Shown here: positions 34,517 to 43,965 of the stretch, in pieces | How the letters are laid out: each line of letters begins with the position of its first letter | Numbering within the stretch: the stretch's first letter is position 1 | Source of the DNA: Pollutibacter soli | GTDB lineage: Bacteria > Bacteroidota > Bacteroidia > Chitinophagales > Chitinophagaceae | Reading direction: 5' to 3' | Assembly (NCBI GenBank): GCA_029269725.1 | Contig: JARJHS010000001.1 | Location: 434,001 to 498,000, forward strand | Length of the DNA stretch: 64,000 nucleotides | Notes under the pieces: generated by a model | The model's database searches: none | Told to the model about the DNA's origin: nothing | Seen by the model: only the letters and a program-made list of their open reading frames with translations | Translations under genes and position numbers: made by a program

Positions 34517-34524
34517 TAATTTTG
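34517..34524 (+). promoter_or_regulatory. Bacteroidota -7 element of the acetyltransferase operon
   Basis: TAATTTTG matches TAnnTTTG. Start predicted near 34530, giving a leader of about 14 nt. No TTG at the usual -33 spacing, which suits an activator-dependent promoter next to an AraC gene. Confidence 0.45.
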
Positions 34525-34544
34525 TACCATCAAATTCAAAAAAA

Positions 34545-35108
34545 ATGAGTACCGGCAATACAATTTTTGATGATCTGAAAAGTGGGTTAACAGTAAGCCC
34601 CGCTCATCCCAACGTGAAAGATCTGCGCGATTTTTCCTACGATACCATTCGATTGCTGCAGCAATTAAACAGTTCTTTCAATCCCGAGGAAATAAGATCA
34701 AAACTCAGCGAAATTACCGGGACTGTGATTGATGAAACAGTCGGCATTTTTCCGCCCATCTATATCAATTATGGTAAACACTTCAGCATCGGTAAAAATG
34801 TATTCATCAATTTCAATTGTACTTTTCTGACACTTGGAGGAATTGTGATTGAAGACGATGTTCTGATTGGTCCGGGTGTGAAAATTACTTCAGAAGGACA
34901 TCCATTATCACCCGCTGAAAGGCAATCATTAATACCGGGCAAAGTTCACATTAAACAAAACGCCTGGATTGGTGCGGGTGCTATTATACTTCCGGGGATA
35001 ACCATAGGAGAAAATGCTGTTGTCGCTGCTGGTGCAGTTGTTACCAAAGACGTGCCCGCCGGCACTGTTGCAGCAGGAGTTCCCGCAAAAATTATCAAAT
35101 CTATCTAA
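34545..35108 (+). CDS. Maa/NodL-type O-acetyltransferase
   Basis: 187 aa. N-terminal helical part, then a left-handed beta-helix with hexapeptide repeats (VFINFNCTFLTLGGIVIEDD, LIGPGVKITSEGHPL, AWIGAGAIILPGITIGENAV, VAAGAVVTKDVPAG). His in EGHPL is the likely catalytic residue of sugar and nodulation-type acetyltransferases. First gene of an AraC-linked operon, 12 bp before the hydrolase gene. The acceptor is unknown. Confidence 0.88.
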   Translation: MSTGNTIFDDLKSGLTVSPAHPNVKDLRDFSYDTIRLLQQLNSSFNPEEIRSKLSEITGTVIDETVGIFPPIYINYGKHFSIGKNVFINFNCTFLTLGGIVIEDDVLIGPGVKITSEGHPLSPAERQSLIPGKVHIKQNAWIGAGAIILPGITIGENAVVAAGAVVTKDVPAGTVAAGVPAKIIKSI

Positions 35109-35120
35109 TTCAACAATTCA

Positions 35121-36176
35121 ATGTCTAAAGTATTCGTGACAGCAGTTGTGGCTTTTATTTTCTCCGGACAATCATGTATGGAGAAGCGGAATCAGGAAAA
35201 ATCCAATGATATGATTATAATAAATTCAACAGAACAATATACGTTTACGCTAAGCGAAAAAGTAACGAGGCAGAAAGTAAAATTTAAAAACCGTTATGGT
35301 ATTGTACTTTCAGGCGACCTGTATCTGCCAATGGAAAGCGATAGTTCTTTTGCTGCTGTTGCAATCAGCGGACCGTTTGGAGCGGTGAAAGAACAGGCAT
35401 CAGGATTTTATGCCAACCAGATGGCTGAGCGCGGATTTGCGGCCCTGGCCTTTGATCCGTCCTATACCGGGGAGAGCAGCGGCGAACCACGAAATGTCGC
35501 TTCACCGGATATCAACACGGAAGATTTCAGTGCGGCAGTTGATTTTCTCGGGATACAGAAAAAAATTGACAGGAACAGAATCGGCATCATCGGCATCTGC
35601 GGTTTTGCAGGCTTTGCATTGAATGCTTCTGCAGTTGACAAACGCGTGAAAGCTGTTGCAACGACCAGTATGTACGACATGACAAGACTTATGTCGAAAG
35701 GATATTTCGATGCGCTTACAGCAGAACAACGTACGTGTACTTTTGAACAGTTGGGTGAACAACGCTGGAAAGATGCTGCTAATGATTCCACATCAATGTC
35801 ACCTGGAGGCCTGCCCGAAATTCTGATAGGCAACGAGCCCGACTTTGTAAAACAGTATTTTGACTATTACAAAACAGATCGCGGTTTTCATCCGCGTTCA
35901 ATTAATTCCAATGGTTCGTGGACGGCGACCAATGCTTTGTCTTTTATGAATATGCCAATCCTTAGTAATATCAAAGAAATCTCACCGCGGCCGTTGCTCC
36001 TGATTGCCGGAGAAAATGCTCATTCCAGGTATTTCAGCGAAGATGTATTTAAAGCTGCGGCAGAACCAAAAGAACTAATGATCATTCCAAACGCGGTTCA
36101 TGTGGATTTATATGATCAGACTAATAAGATACCGTTTGGGAAACTGGAATCATTTTTTAAGGAAAATCTGAAGTAA
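35121..36176 (+). CDS. Exported alpha/beta hydrolase, dienelactone-hydrolase-like
   Basis: 351 aa. A weak signal sequence with FSGQSC may be a lipobox. The hydrolase core shows GDLYLPMESDSSFAAVAISG, then the nucleophile elbow GIIGICGFAGFALNAS, which carries Cys where Ser is usual, as in dienelactone hydrolases. LLIAGENAHSRYF and PNAVHVDLYDQ give the acid and His. The substrate is unknown. It is the second gene of the AraC-linked operon and precedes two cupin genes. Confidence 0.82.
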   Translation: MSKVFVTAVVAFIFSGQSCMEKRNQEKSNDMIIINSTEQYTFTLSEKVTRQKVKFKNRYGIVLSGDLYLPMESDSSFAAVAISGPFGAVKEQASGFYANQMAERGFAALAFDPSYTGESSGEPRNVASPDINTEDFSAAVDFLGIQKKIDRNRIGIIGICGFAGFALNASAVDKRVKAVATTSMYDMTRLMSKGYFDALTAEQRTCTFEQLGEQRWKDAANDSTSMSPGGLPEILIGNEPDFVKQYFDYYKTDRGFHPRSINSNGSWTATNALSFMNMPILSNIKEISPRPLLLIAGENAHSRYFSEDVFKAAAEPKELMIIPNAVHVDLYDQTNKIPFGKLESFFKENLK

Positions 36177-36238
36177 ATAAGGAGAGGAAAATATCATTGT
36201 TCAAATGATCATGGCTTATTCACAAGAAAAAACGCAAT

Positions 36239-36730
36239 ATGAAAAATAATATTTCTATAAGGACAATCCTTTTTTCCGCCGTTTCAATAACGTTGTTGCA
36301 TAGTTGTAGCAATCTGAAATTGAAAACAGAAGGCAGGATCAGCAAAGGAATTTTTCCTGAGGGTAAAAAGGGGCCTTCGACCAATTTTACCGGCAATGCA
36401 TTCAATACAGGTTTAATTGAACCAGATAGTATCTATAATACCCTTGTCGGTAACGTATATTTCGAACCGGGTGCAAGAAGTAACTGGCATTTGCATCCCG
36501 GTGGGCAGATTTTAATTATACTTGATGGTAAAGGTTATCATCAAATAAAAGATCAGCCAAAACAAAAACTGAAAAAGGGTGATGTAGTAAAATGCCCGCC
36601 CAACGTTTTGCATTGGCATGGAGCCAGTCCCGATGTCGGGATGCAACAAATGTATATCGTGCCTAATACAGGTAAGGGAATCGTTGACTGGAAGCAGGCG
36701 GTAACGGATGAAGAATACACAGGTCTTTGA
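36239..36730 (+). CDS. Exported cupin-domain protein
   Basis: 163 aa. Lipobox-like LLHSCSN near residue 22. Cupin motif 1 is GARSNWHLHPGGQILIIL and motif 2 is GDVVKCPPNVLHWHGASP, with His ligands for one metal. It is a closer relative of the cytoplasmic cupin that follows 26 bp later than of general cupins, suggesting local duplication with a signal peptide gained or lost. Isomerase or dioxygenase roles are possible. Confidence 0.83.
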   Translation: MKNNISIRTILFSAVSITLLHSCSNLKLKTEGRISKGIFPEGKKGPSTNFTGNAFNTGLIEPDSIYNTLVGNVYFEPGARSNWHLHPGGQILIILDGKGYHQIKDQPKQKLKKGDVVKCPPNVLHWHGASPDVGMQQMYIVPNTGKGIVDWKQAVTDEEYTGL

Positions 36731-36755
36731 TACTTTAAATTCTAATTGACATAAT

Positions 36756-37151
36756 ATGAAAGTCATAAAAAACGGCACTCAGGCATCCATTGTTGGAAAT
36801 GAAAACTGGTTCACGGGAAATGTAAGAATAGATCCTTTGTTTTCGAAACAGGAAGCAACCAAAGCAGCCGGGGTGCTGGTAACTTTTGAACCAGGTGCAA
36901 GGACCGCCTGGCATACTCACCCTGCGGGACAAACCCTGATTGTTATTTCCGGATTAGGCTGGGCACAGAAGGACGGGGGCGAAGTTTTGGAAATAGCGCC
37001 TGGTGATGTAATCTATTTTGAACCCGGTGAAAAGCACTGGCATGGTGCAACGATAAATAAAGCGATGAGTCATATCGCCATACAGGAAGAAGTAAATGGA
37101 TCGGTTGTAACATGGATGGAAAAAGTGAGTGCAGAACAGTATTTAAGATGA
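36756..37151 (+). CDS. Cupin-domain protein
   Basis: 131 aa without signal peptide. Motif 1: [18 protein letters not shown]; motif 2: [20 protein letters not shown]. Fits small cupins near carboxymuconolactone-type or mandelonitrile-lyase-like genes. The stop TGA overlaps the start of the next gene (ATGA). Confidence 0.87.
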   Translation: MKVIKNGTQASIVGNENWFTGNVRIDPLFSKQEATKAAGVLVTFEPGARTAWHTHPAGQTLIVISGLGWAQKDGGEVLEIAPGDVIYFEPGEKHWHGATINKAMSHIAIQEEVNGSVVTWMEKVSAEQYLR

Positions 37152-37639
37152 AGATCAATTTTAGGAAGCATTTATTGTTTATAGTCGTCGCAACGACAGC
37201 CTTTATGTTTTGCCATGCGGGCTGTTATAAAAATGATCAGACTGAAACTTACATCAATAACGACAATGGCAACCCCAATGATTCAACACTAAGTAAAATG
37301 AAAATTACCATTGGATCAGCTGTGTTTATAGTATCACTAAATGATAATCCAACAGTTAGAAAATTCAAATCTATGTTGCCTTTGACTATCGAAATGAGCG
37401 AGCTGAATGCCAATGAGAAATTCTTTTATTTTTCATCCACCCTGCCTACCGATTCTGCACCTGCTGGAACTATTATGGCCGGCGACTTAATGCTGTATGG
37501 CAATAACTGTCTGGTTTTGTTTTATGAAAATCTGAATAGTTCTTATAGCTACACCCGGTTGGGCAAAATTGAAAATGTCACCGGCCTTAAAAAAGTATTA
37601 GGTACTGGAAAAATCATCGTCAAATTCGAATTACAATAG
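37148..37639 (+). CDS. Exported hypothetical, cyclophilin-like fold candidate
   Basis: 163 aa from ATG 37148. The leader [20 protein letters not shown] is followed by CHAGC, a lipobox-like site. The mature part, KMKITIGSAVFIVSLNDNPT then VRKFKSMLPLTIEMSEL, YGNNCLVLFYEN and YTRLGKIENVTGL, matches the pattern of the cyclophilin-like (DUF3830/CpcT-like TM1367) family often encoded beside such cupins. The family call is moderate. Last gene of the operon. Confidence 0.65.
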   Translation: MKINFRKHLLFIVVATTAFMFCHAGCYKNDQTETYINNDNGNPNDSTLSKMKITIGSAVFIVSLNDNPTVRKFKSMLPLTIEMSELNANEKFFYFSSTLPTDSAPAGTIMAGDLMLYGNNCLVLFYENLNSSYSYTRLGKIENVTGLKKVLGTGKIIVKFELQ

Positions 37640-37650
37640 AACTGAATACA

Positions 37651-37928
37651 ATGATTTCCATTCCTGAAAAATTTTCCGAAGAAGAATTTCAGAAAATCAA
37701 CAGGGCAAATGATCTTAAAATATCGCCGCTATCAATAAACCCCATGGAATTGCCGTCGACAAATCCAGCAATATTTATGTTGCAGACGCCTTTAATAATT
37801 TAATCAGGAAAGTTTCGACAGTTGGGAGGGTTTCTCCAATTGCTGGCCAAACCCAAAGCGTAGCCACTTTAGATGGCCCTGCATCGTCCTCCTATCTTTT
37901 TGGACCAAGAGGATTGACCATTGAATAA
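37651..37928 (+). pseudogene. Chimeric remnant: DUF2255 start joined to an NHL-repeat fragment
   Basis: ATG 37651 opens MISIPEKFSEEEFQKINRAN and DLKISPL, which looks like the start of a DUF2255 protein. At about 37731 the homology switches, in another frame, to an NHL segment (NKPHGIAVDKSSNIYVADAF, then NNLIRKVS and GPASSSYLFGPRGLTIE) that stops at TAA 37926-37928. The NHL piece is about two-thirds identical by eye to residues encoded near 33045-33240. Neither half is complete, so this is a recombination scar. Confidence 0.6.
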
Positions 37929-38083
37929 AAATAAGTTTGCGAAAAAATTTAAATCCCCAGTTAAAATTATAGCCTGGTATATTCCGTAACAAAGGCGACG
38001 AGGTAGCTGATGGCTACGAGTTTCATTTTTCCAGAGGCAAATTCATTTATTCCTTAACTATCAGCAAACATCAGCCTGGCGTC

Positions 38084-38956
38084 CTATCTCTTTGCTTTAG
38101 CACCGGTAGATTTAAGCACCGCGTTAAAGAAGAGCATCTGATAAGGCAGGGCCGCTTCCCAATATGACCATTCGTGTTTTCCGGGACGCTCAATGTAATC
38201 ATGAGGTGTACCATTCGCCAGAAGGCGGCGATGCAGGTCACGATTATTGTCAATCAGAAAATCATCGACGCCAATATCAAAAATGAGTTTCACATCGTTG
38301 GCCTTAAGTTTGTCCACCATACCAACAATCGTGTAATCGATATATGGTGCTACGGTGTCCTTTGGCGGACCTAGCAATCGGGCGAAGTTTTCAGACCTTG
38401 ATTTAGCAAAAGCTGGAGGCACTTTCCATGTTCGTGTATCAATATTCATTACACCACTCATGCTTCCCGCTGCTGCAAATAATTCAGGATGGCGGGCAGC
38501 GATGAACATCGCACCATGACCGCCCATCGACAGTCCCGCTATAACCCGTCCTTTTTTCTCCTTGATAACACGATAGCTGCTTTCAATTTTTGCAATGACT
38601 TCTTTTGAAATGAAAGACTCAAACTGACTTCCTTTATCGAGTGGACTGTCAAAATAATAACTGGTGGTATTGCCTTCCGGCGTAACGATAATAATATTGT
38701 ACTGATCTGCGAGGCGATGTAACAACATCTTATCCGGAGGCTGTGTGAGCCAATCGCGAAAACTTCCCTGGCCACCATGCAGCAGGTAAAGAACGGGAAA
38801 GAGCTCGGTTGAGTTTTTATACCCTGCCGGCAGTACAACGGCAGCCTTCAGCGTTTTATTCATCGCGGCGCTGTGTACTTCGATAGTATCGACAGATGAA
38901 GCCTTCGCAAACGAAACAATAAAAAAAAAAAATATATGAAGGCAAAGGTTTTTCAT
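38084..38956 (-). CDS. Exported esterase (D-type alpha/beta hydrolase), copy 1
   Basis: 290 aa. Signal peptide MKNLCLHIFFFFIVSFAKA with a long T-rich coding run. Esterase_D fold: VLPAGYKNSTELFPVLYLLH, GGQGSFRDW, nucleophile Ser in VIAGLSMGGHGAMFIAARHP, Asp in FDIGVDDF and His in ERPGKHEWSYW. It resembles feruloyl/acetyl-xylan-type or S-formylglutathione-hydrolase-like enzymes. Its neighbour upstream is a close paralogue in tandem. Confidence 0.87.
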   Translation of the reverse strand: MKNLCLHIFFFFIVSFAKASSVDTIEVHSAAMNKTLKAAVVLPAGYKNSTELFPVLYLLHGGQGSFRDWLTQPPDKMLLHRLADQYNIIIVTPEGNTTSYYFDSPLDKGSQFESFISKEVIAKIESSYRVIKEKKGRVIAGLSMGGHGAMFIAARHPELFAAAGSMSGVMNIDTRTWKVPPAFAKSRSENFARLLGPPKDTVAPYIDYTIVGMVDKLKANDVKLIFDIGVDDFLIDNNRDLHRRLLANGTPHDYIERPGKHEWSYWEAALPYQMLFFNAVLKSTGAKAKR

Positions 38957-38991
38957 TCGCATAGAAATAATTTTATGATATAGAGTGGGAC

Positions 38992-39864
38992 TTATTGTAC
39001 GGTAACACTATTTTCCTTCAGTATCCGACCAAAGAATACCAGGTGATAAGGAAGTGAATTTTGCCAGTAATCCCAGGTATGTCCACCTGGCCTTTCAGTA
39101 TAATCGTGTGCAGTACGACTATAGACCAGGCGTCGATGCAGCTCACGGTTTGCTTCGACGAGAAAATCGTCTACACCACAGTCGATGATCAATTTCAATC
39201 CATTGGATTTAATTTTGTCTACCATATTCACCACTGAGTAGCTGCCATACAACGCTGAGTTTAAGGTGTCGCCGACAATCTGCTGAAATCCTTTTTTGAC
39301 GCGCGAAGAAAAATCAGATTGTATTTTCCAGTTTTCGGTGTTCATATCCAATGCCCCACTCATACTGCCTGCAGCACAAAACAATTCCGGATGCCGGGTT
39401 GCAAGGAATAGTGCTCCGTGCCCACCCATGGAGAGCCCGGTAATTACACGTCCTTTATTGCTGCGCACAGTCCGGTAATTGTTGTCAATTTTATTAATGA
39501 CCTCTTTCGTAAGGTAGGTCTCAAATTGGGAGCCTTTGTCAACAGGACTGTCCAGGTACCAGCTGAATGTTTCGCCTTCCGGCATAACGATAATAATGTT
39601 GTATTGATCAGAAAGATTTTTTACCAGCATTTTGTCTGGGGTAGAAGTCAGCCAGTCACGAAAATGACCACCTCCACCGTGCAACAAATACAACACGGGG
39701 TATGCAGCTTTACTTTTTGCATAGGACTCCGGAAGTACGACAGCAGCCTTATACGTTTTATTCATCACCGTGCTCGACACATCAATCGAGTCTACTGAAG
39801 CTGCAAAAGCGATTGTACCACTGGTCGCTAACATTAAAACAAACAAAAAGCGGATCTTATTCAT
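38992..39864 (-). CDS. Exported esterase (D-type alpha/beta hydrolase), copy 2
   Basis: 290 aa. Signal peptide ending TIAFAA. Same motifs as copy 1 (VITGLSMGGHGALFLATRHP, DCGVDDFLVEANRELHRRL, RPGGHTWDYW), so the pair is a tandem duplication with perhaps 60-65% identity by eye. It is the first of the two in the transcript, 35 bp ahead of copy 1. Probably periplasmic. Confidence 0.87.
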   Translation of the reverse strand: MNKIRFLFVLMLATSGTIAFAASVDSIDVSSTVMNKTYKAAVVLPESYAKSKAAYPVLYLLHGGGGHFRDWLTSTPDKMLVKNLSDQYNIIIVMPEGETFSWYLDSPVDKGSQFETYLTKEVINKIDNNYRTVRSNKGRVITGLSMGGHGALFLATRHPELFCAAGSMSGALDMNTENWKIQSDFSSRVKKGFQQIVGDTLNSALYGSYSVVNMVDKIKSNGLKLIIDCGVDDFLVEANRELHRRLVYSRTAHDYTERPGGHTWDYWQNSLPYHLVFFGRILKENSVTVQ

Positions 39865-40087
39865 TGCAAATCGTTATTTAAATTTTTACAGAGTAGTGCT
39901 GATTCATTATTAAGATTCAAACTGCAGCATTGGATCTTTACCGATGCTGTTAACCAGGACAAATTTTTATTACGACAACCTTTTCAGCAACTTCCACAAT
40001 TCAATATACATATCTCACTTAAAATAATGCCCGTTTCTTCGCCGTATTATTTTATGTTATTTGCAACAACTACATGGTGTCAGAGTA

Positions 40088-40990
40088 TTATCGCTCAAGC
40101 CAGATCGGTCTTCCATTCTGTTCAGATATTCCTGCGAAACCGTTTTCAGTTCGCCAGTACCTGTAAAAATAAACTTCACCGTTGTACCGGACCAGGGAAA
40201 ACCAGCATGGGCAACCATGATCCGCTTTTGGAACGGTTGAGACCAGGATATCGTAATCTGTAAATTTCAGTGTCCTGAACTTTTGTCCTTTGAATCTAAA
40301 TACGCTTAATTCCGCCAGATCGCTGATGGCGTAATTGTAAATCCTGTATTCTTTTTTATCTCTTTTTGCTATTGCTTCATTAAATCGATTGGATACAGAT
40401 ATTGAATCCTTTGTTATCTTATATACCACGCCGAATTCTGCATCATTGCCGTCTTTAAATTTCAAATGATAGCACGCATTTTCAATAATTGCAATCGTAT
40501 CGGCAGCAGGGTTGTTTTTTTCTTTCATGTAAATCACAAATTCCTCACCACCTGTATACGCGTTTGCGAGTGAATCATTTTTGAATTTCAACAGAGCCCT
40601 GGCGCTGTCTAAACTAAAATAAGGTCGCTCGTATTCCTGGAATCCGTTTTTCTCTATCTCAAAGGAATGAACGCTGTCGATATTTATTGAGATGATTTTC
40701 TTTGAAGGTATCCAAACATTATACTCGATAGCCTCAATTGCGTCGCCTTTCAATGTCACTTTGTAAAGAATCAATTTTTTCTCTCTGCTTTCCTGCATTT
40801 TTGCAACAAGGATGGTCTGTGCGGTAGTGTGTAACCAAACTTTTAACCCTTTCTCATTGATACAATGCACCTGCAACAGATTTGTTGTATCTCTGAACTG
40901 GTAAATAAAATCGTTTTTTGAAAGAGTGTAAACTTTTTTCCCATAACAGGATACAGAAGCCAGCAGCAGGAAGGTGAGCAGTGTTTTCAT
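40088..40990 (-). CDS. Exported hypothetical protein
   Basis: 300 aa from ATG 40990 with a leader MKTLLTFLLLASVSCYGKK, possibly a lipoprotein (SVSC). The body is beta-rich with Lys/Asp turns and a C-terminal segment HGCPCWFSLVRYNGEVYFYR that holds two Cys. I do not recognise the family. It stands alone. Confidence 0.65.
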   Translation of the reverse strand: MKTLLTFLLLASVSCYGKKVYTLSKNDFIYQFRDTTNLLQVHCINEKGLKVWLHTTAQTILVAKMQESREKKLILYKVTLKGDAIEAIEYNVWIPSKKIISINIDSVHSFEIEKNGFQEYERPYFSLDSARALLKFKNDSLANAYTGGEEFVIYMKEKNNPAADTIAIIENACYHLKFKDGNDAEFGVVYKITKDSISVSNRFNEAIAKRDKKEYRIYNYAISDLAELSVFRFKGQKFRTLKFTDYDILVSTVPKADHGCPCWFSLVRYNGEVYFYRYWRTENGFAGISEQNGRPIWLER

Positions 40991-41236
40991 GCTAATCATG
41001 TGTACCGACAAAAGGAATCAAATTTAATTCAAAAGAAGTTAAACTTAATTTATATCGCCTGTGGCAATAGGAACAGCCGTTACGCGGAGTGCGGAGAATA
41101 TTTAAAAGATGAAAGCGATTGAAGAAGAGAAAAGAATCACCTATTTATTAGTAATCGTTCCGCTGATTAAAAATTATTACAAATAATGAACTTCAATTTT
41201 AACTGAAACTGCTCCGAAAGCAGGCTTTACATATTT

Positions 41237-41710
41237 TTATTCAGAACTATGGTCAATATATACCGCCAGTTTTTCCAGTGACTCCCTCGTACCTTCTTCA
41301 TTATCTGCCGGATTGATTCCAGCAGGAATATTTGTAAAATGAAAACTGACTTTTGTGCCATCAGCAACTTCCTCCAAATTTATCTCAAGAATCATTTCAC
41401 CCGAGAAAGCAGGATCATCACTTTGAAAGTCGATTGCCTGCAGGATTTTTTTATCCGGAATAAGTTTGAGATATCGGGCAGTGAACCTGTCTTCTTTCGT
41501 TGATGTCTTGCCCTTCACTGCACTTTCACTCTCGGGGTAAAATAAACTCATCTCATATCCGCCACCTTCACGTAAATCGAATCGGTGAATCTTTGCAGTC
41601 ATATCACCAGGAACCTGCCACTGCTTCAAAGCATCGGGATTTGTCAGAGCCTCATAAATTTTTTCAGCAGTCGCACGGATTATTCTTGTATTGGTTGTTT
41701 GCTGTGACAT
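41237..41710 (-). CDS. SRPBCC/AHSA1-like ligand-binding protein
   Basis: 157 aa. The start TTNTRIIRATAEKIYEALTN and the pattern PDALKQWQVPGDMTAKIHRF, MILEINLEEVADGTKVSFHF and the C-terminal SLEKLAVYID fit the activator-of-Hsp90-homologue/START-like family. It would bind a hydrophobic ligand in a helix-grip cavity. Function unknown; no partner genes. Confidence 0.85.
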   Translation of the reverse strand: MSQQTTNTRIIRATAEKIYEALTNPDALKQWQVPGDMTAKIHRFDLREGGGYEMSLFYPESESAVKGKTSTKEDRFTARYLKLIPDKKILQAIDFQSDDPAFSGEMILEINLEEVADGTKVSFHFTNIPAGINPADNEEGTRESLEKLAVYIDHSSE

Positions 41711-41961
41711 GCCATTAACTCGTTATTAGTAATACTTTTACGCTCTGTCTGACTCCGCAATTTGAAGTGTAAAAATGATATTGCTAATGTATTTAATCTT
41801 TGCAGGCATTCTTACTCTACGATTGTTTACTTAATCATTAAAAAATCAGCCCGATGAAATCAAGTATAAAGGAGAGTCAGACTCAACGCCAAAAGCAATT
41901 TCATTTTGTCAGTCCACCCGCAGTTATTAACTTTTCAGGTTAAACGATTGATATAATTAAT

Positions 41962-42684
41962 ATGAAAATCTTCCTGCCCGTTTTTATAATCAGTTTCAGT
42001 TTTTCCCCGGCCATTTTTTCCTGTAATTCAGGATCTGTATTGAACAATCAACTAACCGACAAAGAGAAATCTGAAGGTTGGGAATTGTTATTTGATGGCG
42101 TTACTTCTGATGGCTGGCATGTGTACAACGGAAGCAAAACAACCACTGCCTGGCTCGTTAAAAACGGCGAGCTCTATTGCAGTCCGGAAGATACTGCTGC
42201 ACCTGCGGATCTGCTCACGGATAAAGAGTTTGAAAACTTCGATCTTCATTTTGATTGGAAAATCAGCAAGGGTGGCAATAGCGGAGTATTTATCAATGTT
42301 GTAGAGAAGCCGGAATATCCTAGAGCATGGACGACAGGACCCGAATACCAGCTTCTGGATAGTGCACATCATGATTTTGATCAGCTTAAAAAGAGGTCAG
42401 GTTGTCTGTACGGATTTGCGCCGCAAAAAAATCCTGCAGCGCAGGCTTCTGCCGGACAATGGAACAAGGGAAGAATTCTTCAGCAGAATGGCAAAATCGA
42501 ATTTTATGTAAATGATGTACTTACGGCAATAGAAGATTTCAAATCACAGGCCTGGACAGATTCAGTAGCAAACAGTGGCTTCAAAAATTTCCCGCAGTAC
42601 AGCAAATCAACTAAAGGTCATATTGCATTGCAGGATTGGCTCAACGGCGTTTCATTCCGGAATATCAAGATTAAAAACTTGTAA
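41962..42684 (+). CDS. DUF1080 (3-keto-disaccharide hydrolase) lipoprotein
   Basis: 240 aa. Lipobox-like FSCNSG. DUF1080 pattern: GWELLFDGVTSDGWHVYNGS, DLLTDKEFENFDLHFDWKIS, KGGNSGVFINVVE, GPEYQLLDSAHH and the final LQDWLNGVSFRNIKIKNL. The fold is concanavalin-like and members act on 3-keto-glycosides. Common in this phylum in carbohydrate utilisation. It stands alone with no sugar dehydrogenase nearby. Confidence 0.87.
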   Translation: MKIFLPVFIISFSFSPAIFSCNSGSVLNNQLTDKEKSEGWELLFDGVTSDGWHVYNGSKTTTAWLVKNGELYCSPEDTAAPADLLTDKEFENFDLHFDWKISKGGNSGVFINVVEKPEYPRAWTTGPEYQLLDSAHHDFDQLKKRSGCLYGFAPQKNPAAQASAGQWNKGRILQQNGKIEFYVNDVLTAIEDFKSQAWTDSVANSGFKNFPQYSKSTKGHIALQDWLNGVSFRNIKIKNL

Positions 42685-43041
42685 GTGCAATTTCGAATAT
42701 GCATTACATTCGCCGGCTGTTCATACCTTCAACCTAGGAATAGGTAGTGTAGGTGATAATTCAATCTGGATTTGGGCTGGAGTCTAATTCATTGTAGCTC
42801 GATTCCTGCATATATATCTTCCCGTATTCTTTCCGTTATTACCGTATTTCCCGTCTACCTCTGAGTAATATCATCTTTGTTACTATTAAAAGACGTAGAC
42901 GGTACGGTAAGGGCGGTAATGAAGAAACGGTAAAATATTTTGCCTGATTGCATTCCGAAAATCCAGAAGCAAAGCGACTTATCCTTCAAACTACCTAATC
43001 CTACCTTCACCCTTCAACCTTCAACCTTCAACTTTCGCCAT
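42685..43041. other. Gene-free spacer with a short direct repeat
   Basis: 357 bp without a supported frame. Near the end the word CCTTCAAC occurs three times in tandem (about 43011-43034), a simple repeat. It lies just past the stop of the ATP-grasp gene on the other strand. Confidence 0.45.
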
Positions 43042-43965
43042 TTAACTTTTAACTCCAGCCAGATACTCAACCACCGCATCCGCAATCGGAACTCCGGTAT
43101 TATTCTCGAAATAACTAAAACCCGGACTGGGATTTACTTCAAAACAATACCATTCACTATTATCCGTCAGAAAAAGATCTATACCCGCAAATGCAAGCCC
43201 TAATGCGTTTGCAAGAGCAAGACATTTTTTTGAAATAGATGCAGGCAACTTTATCTCTTCCAAAATTGTTTCCTTTCCTTCCCTCGAGCTGTACCTGTAG
43301 TCTACAGTTTCAGCTTCTGCTTTTATGGCAAACAATTTTTTATCAATAACATGTACACGATAGTTCGTGCCAACCAATCTTTCCTGGAAAAGTGTTGCGC
43401 AGTTTCTGATTGAATGAAAGTCCATTCCTGTATCTCCGTGCTCTATTGATTTTACGACTGACCTGATACTGCTTGAGGATTTATAAATAATCTCCCTGTA
43501 TTTTTCCCTGAAACTGTTCAGCGATCGAATTGAATTTGTTACCAGGCTGTCGGGGATTTTGAAAAAGGATTTTATCAGCGAAAGTTGATACGGCTTTGAT
43601 GCATTACTTGCCATGGCAGAAGCCCTGTTGATAACCCTTGCTTCTGAAACTTCGATCCATTGATTAAAGAGGTTAAACATTTTCTGATACATGCTGAAAG
43701 TATCAGTTTCAAACAGATCTTTTGCTTCAGGTACGAGCTCAAAGTCAAAGCCACGGTTATATATACCTGTAATTTTATCAAGAGGATATGAATCAGCTCC
43801 GATCGAAATCTCCCCTCCGAAATGCTTTCCATCATAGAAAAAAATAAAATCCAGTAATTTGAATTGTCGGGGATTGACTAGGAAAAAATCCATGCCTTTT
43901 GCTTCGAGCGTATCTGCGATCAGTTCGAGCGGTCCATCTCCTGGTATGCCATATAATAAAATCAT
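43042..43965 (-). CDS. ATP-grasp ligase, RimK/MvdD-like
   Basis: 307 aa with a pre-ATP-grasp N-domain and an ATP-grasp domain. Visible: a pre-domain with NRGFDFELVPEA, the central YQLSLIKSFFKIPDSLVTNS, the substrate-side EIIYKSSSSIRSVVKSIEHG, GTNYRVHVIDKKLFAIKAEA, DYRYSSREG and the metal-binding end CFEVNPSPGFSYFE. Such enzymes form amide or ester bonds, joining a carboxyl to an amine or hydroxyl. The start directly abuts the stop of the partner gene. The acceptor is unknown; RiPP or protein-tail modification are the obvious candidates given the next genes. Confidence 0.85.
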   Translation of the reverse strand: MILLYGIPGDGPLELIADTLEAKGMDFFLVNPRQFKLLDFIFFYDGKHFGGEISIGADSYPLDKITGIYNRGFDFELVPEAKDLFETDTFSMYQKMFNLFNQWIEVSEARVINRASAMASNASKPYQLSLIKSFFKIPDSLVTNSIRSLNSFREKYREIIYKSSSSIRSVVKSIEHGDTGMDFHSIRNCATLFQERLVGTNYRVHVIDKKLFAIKAEAETVDYRYSSREGKETILEEIKLPASISKKCLALANALGLAFAGIDLFLTDNSEWYCFEVNPSPGFSYFENNTGVPIADAVVEYLAGVKS

